Made by a program: the position numbers and the translations under genes
Notes under the pieces: model-generated
The model's input: the letters and a program-made list of their open reading frames with translations, nothing else
Told to the model about the DNA's origin: nothing
The model's database searches: none
DNA from: Clostridia bacterium
Lineage (GTDB): Bacteria > Bacillota > Clostridia > Lachnospirales > Lachnospiraceae
NCBI GenBank assembly: GCA_910575245.1
Contig: CAJTEN010000003.1
Span: forward strand, 337,746-401,745
Direction: 5' to 3'
DNA length: 64,000 bases
In this document: one piece after another, positions 8,768-16,578 of the stretch
Numbering within the stretch: position 1 is the stretch's first letter
Layout of the letters: the number at the start of each line of letters is the position of its first letter

Positions 8768-9102
8768 TTATGCCATCTCCCTGAACGTGCCAGCCATTCC
8801 CCCGACAAGGCTCCACTGGCGCTGCATATAGGATTTCTGATTTCCCGTACTTTGCCGGTATGCCTCCCGGACTGTTTCCGGGTTATCGAAATGTTCCATG
8901 ACTGCACTGGCGGCACAGTACCCGCTCCCCATCCCGGCAGATATGCCCTCGCCCATCGGGTTTAAGACCTCGGCAACTTCCTCCACAAAAAGGATTCGCC
9001 CCACACCGTAGTCCACACGGCATCCCGGACGGATATGCGGCATCAGCCACTTTTCCTCTTTCGTCTGCCTGCCGATCCGCAGATGGTGCTTACTTATTCA
9101 AC
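8768..9102 (-). pseudogene. 3' remnant of an FAD-dependent oxidoreductase (geranylgeranyl-reductase-like)
   Basis: Only the C-terminal part remains. The readable segment starts near HHLRIGRQTKEEKW and continues through GVGRILFVEEVAEVLNPMGEGISAGMGSGY, which resembles the FAD-binding C-terminal motif (GEGI..AxxSG) of the NAD(P)/FAD-dependent oxidoreductase/geranylgeranyl reductase group. The Rossmann GxGxxG N-terminus is missing and a TGA precedes the segment. It is fused to an HxlR remnant upstream, so a deletion removed everything in between. Confidence 0.65.
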
Positions 9103-9103
9103 G

Positions 9104-9219
9104 ACACTAATGCTATGTCGCCCCTAAACGCAGCCGCCATAAGATGATGGTTTCCATTTCCCTTTAATCATATCATGCACCAGTTCCAAAGGGTAGGTGT
9201 ATTCGGTTCTCATTTTCAT
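9104..9219 (-). pseudogene. 5' remnant of an HxlR-type MarR-like regulator
   Basis: From ATG 9219 the sequence reads MKMRTEYTYPLELVHDMIKG then KWKP, the family's standard N-terminus. It then shifts frame: the expected IILWRLRLGAT lies in the next frame and quickly meets stops. The DNA-binding helix is incomplete. Too short to appear as a normal gene; clearly a dead fragment. Confidence 0.65.
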
Positions 9220-9420
9220 AGGCTGATGCACCTTTCCGCTGTTTCCTATTACTTCGACAGAAAGCCGCTCCCTCTAAAGTAAAAGCCTCCACTGAATTAT
9301 ACCATAGAAATTTTCTGTTTTTCACCCGATGGCACGAAACGACTATTTTTCGGGAATGGAAAGCAAAAAAGAGCCATTGCACAGCCCTTTTCCTCCCGCT
9401 ATCATTTTTCAATTTTTCTG

Positions 9421-9793
9421 TATACTATCACGCAAAACTCCATATTATCACGGAAACTCATATACAAACACGGAAACTCAAAGCAGTTTCCGTGTTTGTA
9501 TCATATCCCCCGTTTTTCAACAGCATTTTCCGTCAAGCTAATACACCTTTCAGCCAAAACCACCAATATCCTACTCCTTTTTATCTTTCCGCTTTATACT
9601 ATCACGGAAACCCCCGACTTTTGCGTGAAAGTATACTTTTGCCTGATAGTACGATTTTTTCCCCTATCGCCACCTTTTCAGCGGCATCCAAAAACACGAA
9701 AAAGCGGGGTCCACCACCCACCGTGATGAACCCCACCAAGCCTTAAAACCCTTGATTTTAAGCCATTCTTCAATACTTTCGCCTGCTAGTACC
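9421..9793. repeat. Left iteron array (origin-like)
   Basis: Three tandem 20-bp repeats start at 9421, 9441 and 9461, related to TATACTATCACGGAAACTCA. Further copies lie at 9595 (direct) and 9486, 9619, 9637 and 9777 (inverted). This is the pattern of iterons bound by a plasmid-type initiator. No rep gene is seen nearby. The block 9660-9950, which carries the last inverted iteron, is clearly homologous to 63100-63345, but there the repeat core is TTTGGCAAAAC. The gene-free stretch 9220-10004 contains nothing else recognisable. Confidence 0.6.
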
Positions 9794-10004
9794 CAAATTC
9801 CTATGGCATCAATTGGAAATAGCCGCCTGTGCCGCTGTTAGATTCTGATGACTTTTACCCCTGGGGTAAATAATTTACCCCTTTTACCCCACCTGTGCGG
9901 AATTTACCCCACCCCATTTTGCGATTCGACAAATCGACAAATTAGCCCCTTGCCTTTATGCGGAATCCGCTATAAAATGATTTCAGCGGAACACTCCGCA
10001 GCGT

Positions 10005-10033
10005 TTGACAGATGCGGGGGAATCTGTTACAAT
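10005..10033 (+). promoter_or_regulatory. Consensus sigma-A promoter for antisense RNA
   Basis: TTGACA (10005-10010), a 17-bp spacer and TACAAT (10028-10033): a near-perfect housekeeping promoter facing the 3' end of the toxin gene at 10121-10213. Confidence 0.75.
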
Positions 10034-10039
10034 AAAAAC

Positions 10040-10130
10040 ACAAAAGGGAATACTGCCGATAGACGGTCAGCCCCGATAAAATTACTTACAAAGAAGTGAC
10101 CTTACCTTTGGCTGGGGCGGTCACTTTTTT
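10040..10130 (+). ncRNA. Antisense antitoxin RNA of a type I toxin-antitoxin pair
   Basis: The promoter at 10005-10033 should start an RNA near 10040. It would end at the hairpin AAGTGACC...GGTCACTT followed by Ts (10093-10130). The RNA overlaps the 3' end and downstream region of the small toxin on the other strand, as in TxpA/RatA-type modules. The 5' end and length are inferred. Confidence 0.6.
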
Positions 10131-10213
10131 GTGTGGTTTATGTACGCTATCAAGATCGAAACGATGATTCCAAGAATCATCAGAACAACCGTCAGCAGTT
10201 CATAGTCACTCAT
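10121..10213 (-). CDS. Hol-Tox (holin-like) type I toxin, 30 residues
   Basis: Small membrane peptide MSDYELLTVVLMILGIIVSI followed by LIAYINHTKK. It has a short acidic N-terminus, one transmembrane helix and a basic tail, as in the putative holin-like toxin family (TxpA/BsrG-like). The ATG at 10213 follows GGGGGG/GGATG. The gene is convergent with the antisense RNA, and both use the same bidirectional hairpin. Such toxins insert in the membrane when the antisense RNA is lost, which would stabilise the neighbouring DNA. Confidence 0.8.
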   Translation of the reverse strand: MSDYELLTVVLMILGIIVSILIAYINHTKK

Positions 10214-10428
10214 CAAGCATCCCCCCTTTCCCGGTTTTACCCGTAGTCAGAGGGGCAGTCCCCTCTGCAAAGAAGGACTGACCGCCTACCCGTTATGGCA
10301 GTACCCCATGCGAATATATTATCAGAAAATGTCGGATGCCACAAGATGGTTTTCCAGCTTTTTATTTTTCCACTTGCTAAATCCCAAATTCAGAGGTAAG
10401 CTACAACACCACGGAAGGAGGGATTGGA

Positions 10429-10734
10429 TTGGAAAAAGATTCTGCATTATACCAATTGATGGACACACGCATGAACGGTGTCATGAACGGCATTGTAAGC
10501 GGTGACGGGGAATACCAGGCGATTCTCCGAAAGTCGGACATATACTCCGGCGAACTGGACAGGATGGATTTATCAAAAGAAATCCGGCTGCTCATCGACC
10601 GCTACGTCTGTGAGCAGAACGCGCTGGGCTCCCGGTTTGGGATGCTTGCATATCTGCTTGGATTTTCCGACTGCAAGGCTATGTTTTTAGGGAAATGCCT
10701 GCCAACAGAAGTAAAAGAAATGATTACAGAGTAA
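10429..10734 (+). CDS. Small helical protein of unknown function
   Basis: Protein of 101 residues from a TTG start preceded by AAGGAGGGATTGGA. Mostly helical and polar, with FGMLAYLLGFSDC near the C-terminus. No recognised domain. It resembles in layout the plus-strand gene at 41593-41871 (charged helix, then a YxxGxxDG-like end). It lies outside or at the left boundary of the prophage and shares a bidirectional terminator with the recombinase gene. Confidence 0.6.
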   Translation: MEKDSALYQLMDTRMNGVMNGIVSGDGEYQAILRKSDIYSGELDRMDLSKEIRLLIDRYVCEQNALGSRFGMLAYLLGFSDCKAMFLGKCLPTEVKEMITE

Positions 10735-10749
10735 GACCGCAAAATGCCG

Positions 10750-10788
10750 GACAGGACGGAAAGGCCGCCACAGCCCTTCCGCCCTGTC
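10750..10788. terminator. Bidirectional terminator between 10734 and the recombinase
   Basis: GGACAGGACGGAA and TTCCGCCCTGTC form a long stem in the 62-bp gap between two convergent genes. The left attachment site is expected close by. Confidence 0.65.
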
Positions 10789-10796
10789 TCTTTCGT

Positions 10797-12512
10797 CTAA
10801 ATATAAATCCATGCCTCCAGTTCCACATATTTGTTGGACTTTGACCACTGCGGGTGCATCTTGAACCATGCCCGCTCGTCATCCGGCGTGACCGTCAGCT
10901 TCGTAAAATAAACAGGGGAACCGGCATCATCCAGTTCCCCGCGGGCTTCGGGGCTTAAGTTTAAGAGCCACTCAAAGCGGTCTTCGTAAACCCTTACCCC
11001 GAAAACATATTTATCTATATCACTTTCCGAAAACTCCCCATCCTCCGGCACGGGCGGCTGCCCCATGAGCCTCTGCAGGTTTTCCAGCTTGCCGCTCACG
11101 TCCGCCTCCGTGGCAGGCTTCACATCGCCGTACTGCATCATCTGCTGTTCCAGCTCCGCTATCTTTTTCTCCACCTCCTGCTGCTTGCGGCTGAATACCT
11201 CTTTCGGTATCTCGTTGTTCATCCGCATATCGAGCAGCGTCTCGTAGCGCCCCCGCTCCTTTTTGAGCTGTTCTTCTATGATTTCCTTGTCCCGCAGGAC
11301 TTCCGACTGCTCCACCCCTGCCGCGCCGAGGCCGAGGACTGCCGCTGCTTCCCGGAGCGTCCCCTCCGGGTCATCGAAAACGGCGTGGAGGACTTTCTGC
11401 GCCATCGTGTGTACCTTCCAGTCCTGCACCAGCGGCACCCGGCAGACGCCCTCGATACTCAGGCCGTTTTTCAGCCTTGCTGAAACCGTCCCCGTCCGGG
11501 TCTGGTCATAGCACTTGTAGGTGTAGGTGGTGAAGTCCCTTGACTTGGAGTGCCACCTGGTCTTTGCGAAAGCGTGTCCGCACTGGCACCGCAGCTTCCT
11601 GCGCCAGAGGTCATCCGAGTGGATGCCCCTGTTCTTCCTGAAATGCTCCATCTGCGGCCTCTTTTCCTCTATCAGTTTCTGCACCTTTTCAAATTCCTCT
11701 TTGGTGACGATGGGCTGGTGCTTCCCTTCCACGATGATGCGCTCCAACTCCCCGTTGTTCTTCGCCCTTTTCTGTTCGAGGTAGTCCGGCACATATTCCT
11801 TCCGGTATTCCAGCTCGCCGCAGTAGAGGCGGTTCTTCAGGATATGGCTGATGGTGGCGTAATGCCACAGGCTCTTCCCCATCGCCGTGAGGTCGCCGTC
11901 TTTTTCAAGCTGTTTCTTAATCTTCTGGCTGCCGTTTCCCGCAAGGTACATATCAAAAATCTTCCTGACCGTTTTCGCCTGCGCCTCGTTGATGACGTAT
12001 TCCGGCCCCACTTTGTCGTAGCCAAGCACGTTCCCGGTGCCGTAGACCACCCCGTTCTGGAAGGAGACCATCTGCCCCGCCTTCACCCGCATGGAGGTCT
12101 TTTTCGATTCGTTCTGCGCGAGGGTCGCCATGATGGTCAGCCGCAGCTCCCCGTCCTCATCGTTCATGGTCCATATCCCGTCCTCGGTGAAATACACCTC
12201 AATCCCCATCCGCTTTAACAATCTCGTCTGCTGGAGGGTGTCCACCGTGTTCCTTGCGAACCTCGATACCTCCCTCGTGACGATCAGATCGAAATGTCCG
12301 TCCTTCGCGTCCTCCATCATTCGCACGAAGTTTTTCCGCTTGGATATGGAGGTGCCGGTGATCCCTTCATCGATATACCGGCGGTACAATACCCAGTCCG
12401 GGTGCCTGTCTATCAGGTCATCGTAATACTGCACCTGGTTCTCCAATGCTGAAAGCTGTGCCTCATGCTCTGTTGACACCCTGGCATATATCGCAACTTT
12501 CCTTATCCGCAT
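10797..12512 (-). CDS. int: Large serine recombinase (phage integrase)
   Basis: Protein of about 571 residues. The N-terminal resolvase domain has catalytic Ser in AIYARVSTEHEAQ (about residue 13) and the RFARN motif. A recombinase domain follows, then a zinc ribbon with CRCQCGHAF paired to a later Cys cluster, and a coiled coil (about residues 395-450). This is the large serine integrase layout, which recombines attP and attB without DNA bending proteins. ATG 12512 has better spacing to GGAG than ATG 12518. It is the leftmost prophage gene, downstream of the lysis genes. Confidence 0.92.
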   Translation of the reverse strand: MRIRKVAIYARVSTEHEAQLSALENQVQYYDDLIDRHPDWVLYRRYIDEGITGTSISKRKNFVRMMEDAKDGHFDLIVTREVSRFARNTVDTLQQTRLLKRMGIEVYFTEDGIWTMNDEDGELRLTIMATLAQNESKKTSMRVKAGQMVSFQNGVVYGTGNVLGYDKVGPEYVINEAQAKTVRKIFDMYLAGNGSQKIKKQLEKDGDLTAMGKSLWHYATISHILKNRLYCGELEYRKEYVPDYLEQKRAKNNGELERIIVEGKHQPIVTKEEFEKVQKLIEEKRPQMEHFRKNRGIHSDDLWRRKLRCQCGHAFAKTRWHSKSRDFTTYTYKCYDQTRTGTVSARLKNGLSIEGVCRVPLVQDWKVHTMAQKVLHAVFDDPEGTLREAAAVLGLGAAGVEQSEVLRDKEIIEEQLKKERGRYETLLDMRMNNEIPKEVFSRKQQEVEKKIAELEQQMMQYGDVKPATEADVSGKLENLQRLMGQPPVPEDGEFSESDIDKYVFGVRVYEDRFEWLLNLSPEARGELDDAGSPVYFTKLTVTPDDERAWFKMHPQWSKSNKYVELEAWIYI

Positions 12513-12572
12513 CTGCATCCGCTCCTTTCCTTTTTTGGTAGTCTATTAATCACTCTGAAAGCCCGTAAAGTC

Positions 12573-12589
12573 AAGCGGTCTGGCCGCTT
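12573..12589 (-). terminator. Hairpin between endolysin and recombinase
   Basis: AAGCGG, 5-nt loop, CCGCTT in the 109-bp gap; weak T-run on the minus strand. The motif ATTAATCACTCTGAA at 12545-12559 also occurs upstream of the gene at 35397. Confidence 0.4.
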
Positions 12590-12621
12590 TCTTCCTATAT
12601 AAATGCCGCCTTACATTCCCC

Positions 12622-13935
12622 CTAAATCCGTGTGGTGAACGCAAGCGAAATCCACCCGTTGCGCTTTTCCTGATAGGCTTTCAGCAGCCCCCAGCCGTCC
12701 TTTTCCTCGACAATGGAGAAGACTCCCACACCTGTGAACTTGCCTGTCTTTGGATATGATTTTCCGGGGCCGCGGCGGATATTTAAGTCGGGAATGGATA
12801 CGCGCACCATGTAGGGCGCGGAAAGTGTGAGGCTCTCCATGAACTGCACTTTTCCTTCGCCGGCAATGGCTTTCAGGATGGAAAGTATCTTCTCCCCATA
12901 CTTTTCTCCTGCCGCCCAGCCCTTCCCCTGCGGGTTCTCCTTCTGGCCGAGCCACTCTACATAGGGAGCGCAGCCCCGTTTCACATAGCGGAAGCGCGGG
13001 TCTGCCAGTGCGTTCCGCAGTTTGTCCGTAGAGGCATAGGCTTTGAGGTGCTGAATCTGCGCACGGATGCCAAGCTGCGCTGATTCAAAGGACAGCCCTG
13101 TTTTGCCCCTCTGCGTCACACCAAGACCACAGAAATTGTTCTGCTTTAAGTTGACCGCCGAGCCGGAAAAGGTAAAATTCCCCGTTTCGAGACAGGACTG
13201 TGCAAAGGCGATATCGCCCCTCACGCCCTCCGCCTCCCCTTCGGAAATATACAGCGGGATCATATCCAGAACGGACTGCGGTACAGCCGGATTCTTCTTT
13301 TTTAGATATGCTTTCATCTGTTCCGCAGTTGCCGCCGCTTTCCCCATAATGGCGGTAAGGGAATCCTCCGTTGTGCTTCCCTCCATCGCCGCCTTGATAT
13401 CCTTGCGGAACTGCGCCATCGTCAGACCGAACTTCGACCACAGATGCTCTACGTCCCCGTGGTTGCTGGCAATGCCTCTTTTACATCCCTCGGAATGGGA
13501 AATCACCACGCCATCCGCAAGTGGGTCCAAACGGAACTGCTGACAGAGATGTGCAAACAATTCCACTGCATATCTGTAGGTGGCAAGCACATGGTTCTTC
13601 GTACTCTCCCCCTCCCCGGTCTCCGTCCAGTTTGAGCCGCCCGTATATTTGATGGTGGCAGGCTCCGTCATTTCCACACCGATATGGGTATTGTTTGCGC
13701 CGCCTCCGCAGTGCCAGCCCCGGAAATCCCACGGGAGCAGTTGGTACACGTCCCCGTCCGGCTCTACTATGGCATGGACGCAGGCATTGGCGTCAGCCCT
13801 GTTCCAGTTCTTCATAAACACATCCGCCTCTGGCTGCGGGCATCCCACCGAATGGATCATAAGACCTTTCACGGTGATGCGCTTTCCCGCTTTATAACAG
13901 CCGGACTGTGTAAGGTAATTCTGTATTAAATTCAT
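12622..13935 (-). CDS. Endolysin: amidase plus glucosaminidase-like domain plus SH3-like domain
   Basis: Protein of 437 residues that cleaves host peptidoglycan at lysis. The N-terminal Amidase_2 (N-acetylmuramoyl-L-alanine amidase) has zinc-ligand His in GLMIHSVG and VISHSEG. The middle (about residues 225-330: IAFAQSCLETGNFTFSG, NNFCGLGVTQRGK) matches a glucosaminidase/mannosyl-glycoprotein endo-beta-GlcNAcase-like domain. The C-terminus (SIPDLNIRRGPGKSYPKTG) is a bacterial SH3 cell-wall-binding domain. No signal peptide, so release depends on the holin at 14001. Two catalytic domains in one lysin are common in Clostridia phages. Confidence 0.9.
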   Translation of the reverse strand: MNLIQNYLTQSGCYKAGKRITVKGLMIHSVGCPQPEADVFMKNWNRADANACVHAIVEPDGDVYQLLPWDFRGWHCGGGANNTHIGVEMTEPATIKYTGGSNWTETGEGESTKNHVLATYRYAVELFAHLCQQFRLDPLADGVVISHSEGCKRGIASNHGDVEHLWSKFGLTMAQFRKDIKAAMEGSTTEDSLTAIMGKAAATAEQMKAYLKKKNPAVPQSVLDMIPLYISEGEAEGVRGDIAFAQSCLETGNFTFSGSAVNLKQNNFCGLGVTQRGKTGLSFESAQLGIRAQIQHLKAYASTDKLRNALADPRFRYVKRGCAPYVEWLGQKENPQGKGWAAGEKYGEKILSILKAIAGEGKVQFMESLTLSAPYMVRVSIPDLNIRRGPGKSYPKTGKFTGVGVFSIVEEKDGWGLLKAYQEKRNGWISLAFTTRI

Positions 13936-13959
13936 CCCATTTCCCTCTCTTTCTGCACG

Positions 13960-13988
13960 AAAAAGGCACCAGTTTTTACACCGATGCC
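13960..13988 (-). terminator. Hairpin between holin and endolysin
   Basis: On the minus strand GGCATC...GGTGCC followed by TTTTT, immediately before the endolysin ribosome binding site. Likely an attenuator or RNA-processing hairpin rather than a full stop. Confidence 0.5.
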
Positions 13989-14000
13989 TGTCACATAAAT

Positions 14001-14408
14001 TTATTCGTTCCCTTTTTCCTCCCGTAGCTGCTCCAATACCGCTTTCAGCTTCCCCGGAATGGGCAGCCCCGTCCGGGCGGCATTCTCCAAAATAGAGATG
14101 CCTTCATTGGAAAGGTAAAAGAAGATGACCGCCGTCCGCAGGACGCTCCCTTCCCCGATGATGTGCGTATCTACGATATGCCCCACCGCCACAAGGCAGA
14201 AAATAACCACCTTCTTAAAAATACCTTTGAATCCCACCTCGCTGGAGAGCTTCTTCTCCACTGCCGCCGCCATCAGCCCCGTTGCATAATCCACGATGAC
14301 GAATACCACCAGAGCATAAAGGAAGCCGTCAAAGCCTCCCATGACCGCGCCCAGCGCACCGCCGAGTGCCGCAAACGCATACTGCGCCGCCTCGATAAAA
14401 TTTTTCAT
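14001..14408 (-). CDS. Phage holin (toxin secretion/phage lysis holin family)
   Basis: Protein of 135 residues with the start MKNFIEAAQYAFAALGGALG behind GGAGGAATCAG. Three hydrophobic segments and the family signature FVIVDYATGLMAA, plus a charged C-terminal tail (EQLREEKGNE). Forms the membrane lesion that lets the endolysin reach the wall. Located directly upstream of the endolysin. Confidence 0.88.
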   Translation of the reverse strand: MKNFIEAAQYAFAALGGALGAVMGGFDGFLYALVVFVIVDYATGLMAAAVEKKLSSEVGFKGIFKKVVIFCLVAVGHIVDTHIIGEGSVLRTAVIFFYLSNEGISILENAARTGLPIPGKLKAVLEQLREEKGNE

Positions 14409-14423
14409 TCTGATTCCTCCATT

Positions 14424-14446
14424 AAAAAAAGCACCTTTTTGGTGCC
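14424..14446 (-). terminator. Hairpin between tail fibre and holin
   Basis: On the minus strand GGCACC, AAAAA, GGTGC followed by seven Ts, ending just before the holin ribosome binding site. Confidence 0.55.
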
Positions 14447-14454
14447 GTTTCCAG

Positions 14455-16578
14455 TTACGCGCATTCCACATACCGGATGAATGCTTTCCCGTTTCCTTCG
14501 TTCACCCCTGCCTCGGTTTCTGCGGGGTAATATTTCCCGTTATGGGTAAATGGCGCGACACCGTCCACATAGCCGGAACCGCCTGCGCCGGACTCACCGC
14601 GCAGGCCATAGTTCCCGCCGAACCATCCGCCTCCACCGCCGGATTCCGCAGTATTGCTATAGGAATAGGTCGGGGCATAACCAAAGTTTGTGGAAGGGCT
14701 GCTCCCTGTGGAGATCTGCCTCCCTCCCAATGCGCCTCCTGAGCCGTCACCGCCGCGTTCCCCTCCCCCATGCCCGCCTTTGTGGATGGCGCCGTTATCT
14801 ATCCCGCCACCGCCGCCTCCGCCAGCCACAATCAGGACACACTCCCTGTTGGTATAATTCAGTCCACTGCTGTTGCCATACCCCAATGCCCCGGACCTTG
14901 TCGCCACATGGGTCGATCCTCCCCCGCCTGCCCCGTACTGCTTACCGCTTGCATAGTTGCTTCCACCCCCGCCGCCGTTTGTCCCCGGAGATGTCCCGTT
15001 TGCAGCCCCGCCATTATATACATAGACCACCTCGTCCTTTTTCATCTTCTTATAACCTTTGGAATGGCCGCCAAGACCGCCTTCCGCCACAAGGGAGTCC
15101 ACTTTTGCGCTGCCCCCGGAACCGCCCCACACTTCAAACTCATAGATGCCATCCTGCGGGATGGTAAACTGCACATAACTGCCTGTGTAGGGAAAATCGT
15201 ACTCCGTGGTCACCCACATGGCATAGAGCGTGGCCCCGGCAGGGAACACGCCTTTCTCTCCCGGCTTATAGGATGGCGTGGAGAGGGAATCAATGCTCCA
15301 TCCACAGAAGGACATATTCTTCCGCGTGTAGGGGCTTGCCGGAACCGTGGTAGGCTCGCTCTGTGCATTCCCGTTATTGTAATAGCAGTCAGCAGTAAAG
15401 GATTCTGCCGCACCACTCACCGTCAATGTTCCGCCATTGGGCATCAGCCCTATAGCCATCTGCTTCCTGAAAACCGCATAGAGCGTGACGGGTTCCTCCG
15501 AACTGATGATAAACTCGGAAAGCACTTTCTTTTCCGCAGAATTATCCTGCCGCCATCCCACAAAAGTGTATCCTTCCAGCGCAGCATCCGGGGCAGCGGC
15601 AATGGCGTCCTCCCTGTCCGGCACAGTCCTCTCCAACGAATATCCCGTGTCGATCTGATATGTCACTTTTACTCCTGCCGCATATACCCTGTCCTCTCCC
15701 ACGAAAATGCGCGTCACGCGCTTTGTGGTTTCATCCTCATAACAGAGATAAATGGTGGTGGCGCTGTAGCTTTCCATTGCCCGGTATTCGTCAAGGCTCA
15801 CCAGTTTCATCACAAGGCCGGTGCTGCTCATCATCTCCGTCACTTTTTCGTCCAGAGTCTGCACAGATTCCCCAATGGATGCATTGGAAGAAATAACGCC
15901 GTCCAGCTCCCCGATGATGTTCCTTGCCGTGAATACCGCAGTTCCGTCTAAAACCCTGTCCCCCACTTTGGTGATCCTCGAATACCCGGAAGGCTCGGAG
16001 GCTGCCGTGGTACCCGCCTGTGTGCAGACCAGCGTTGCCCACCCCGGAGCGCCCACTGCGGTCACCGCATCCCCTATGGCATAGGAAGTGGCACGGGTGA
16101 GGGTTTCCCCTCCACCGCCTCCACCGCCGCTCCCGGCTTTCAGCGTGGGGAACACTTTCGTAAGGCCATCCAAGCCCGCGGAAGATACGGTGAAGATGGC
16201 AAGTTCCAGATCGTAGGAAGAATTGTTGTAATTGATGTTCACATCCGCATCCAGCGGCGGAAGCTCCGCTGCCGCCTGCGCCAGTATCTTGATGGGTTCA
16301 TCCGCATTTGATAGGTCAAGGTGGATATACACCCGTCCCTGCAATGTCTCCCCCACATCCGCAAGGCGCACGTCTATCTCCGTTTCATACACCTCAAAGA
16401 ACCGTCCCCTTATCATGCCAAAACCCTGTGAGATGTGCAGCACATTCCCTCTTGCGTAGGTGACCTCGCACCCTTTGAAGATGCCGCTGCCGGGGATCGC
16501 CGTCTCATAGATAATGGCGTCATCCTGCGGGGTCACGTTCCCGCCCTTATAGGTTTTTAATGTGATGTTGTCAGCCAT
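14455..16578 (-). CDS. Tail fibre / receptor-binding protein with InlB-type repeats and Gly-rich domain
   Basis: Protein of 707 residues. The N-terminal about 190 residues look like a baseplate-attachment region (MADNITLKTYKGGNVTPQDD). Two InlB B-repeat (Listeria-Bacteroides repeat) units lie in the middle (ALEGYTFVGWRQDNS; KNMSFCGWSIDSLS). The C-terminal about 220 residues are very Gly-rich (GGGGGSNYASGKQYGAGGGG, GGGGGGGIDNG). Position after the endopeptidase-type tail protein supports a host-recognition role. The start overlaps the upstream stop by 8 bp. InlB repeats in a phage fibre suggest borrowing from a surface adhesin. Confidence 0.8.
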   Translation of the reverse strand: MADNITLKTYKGGNVTPQDDAIIYETAIPGSGIFKGCEVTYARGNVLHISQGFGMIRGRFFEVYETEIDVRLADVGETLQGRVYIHLDLSNADEPIKILAQAAAELPPLDADVNINYNNSSYDLELAIFTVSSAGLDGLTKVFPTLKAGSGGGGGGGETLTRATSYAIGDAVTAVGAPGWATLVCTQAGTTAASEPSGYSRITKVGDRVLDGTAVFTARNIIGELDGVISSNASIGESVQTLDEKVTEMMSSTGLVMKLVSLDEYRAMESYSATTIYLCYEDETTKRVTRIFVGEDRVYAAGVKVTYQIDTGYSLERTVPDREDAIAAAPDAALEGYTFVGWRQDNSAEKKVLSEFIISSEEPVTLYAVFRKQMAIGLMPNGGTLTVSGAAESFTADCYYNNGNAQSEPTTVPASPYTRKNMSFCGWSIDSLSTPSYKPGEKGVFPAGATLYAMWVTTEYDFPYTGSYVQFTIPQDGIYEFEVWGGSGGSAKVDSLVAEGGLGGHSKGYKKMKKDEVVYVYNGGAANGTSPGTNGGGGGSNYASGKQYGAGGGGSTHVATRSGALGYGNSSGLNYTNRECVLIVAGGGGGGGIDNGAIHKGGHGGGERGGDGSGGALGGRQISTGSSPSTNFGYAPTYSYSNTAESGGGGGWFGGNYGLRGESGAGGSGYVDGVAPFTHNGKYYPAETEAGVNEGNGKAFIRYVECA

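Noticed and set aside
9173..9412. A 79-codon minus-strand frame as a gene
   Set aside because: It is in the wrong frame over the HxlR remnant, has no ribosome binding site and no family features.
11550..12218. Long plus-strand open frames opposite the recombinase, methyltransferases and other GC-rich phage genes
   Set aside because: They mirror codon structure of the true minus-strand genes and have no start signals or recognisable domains.
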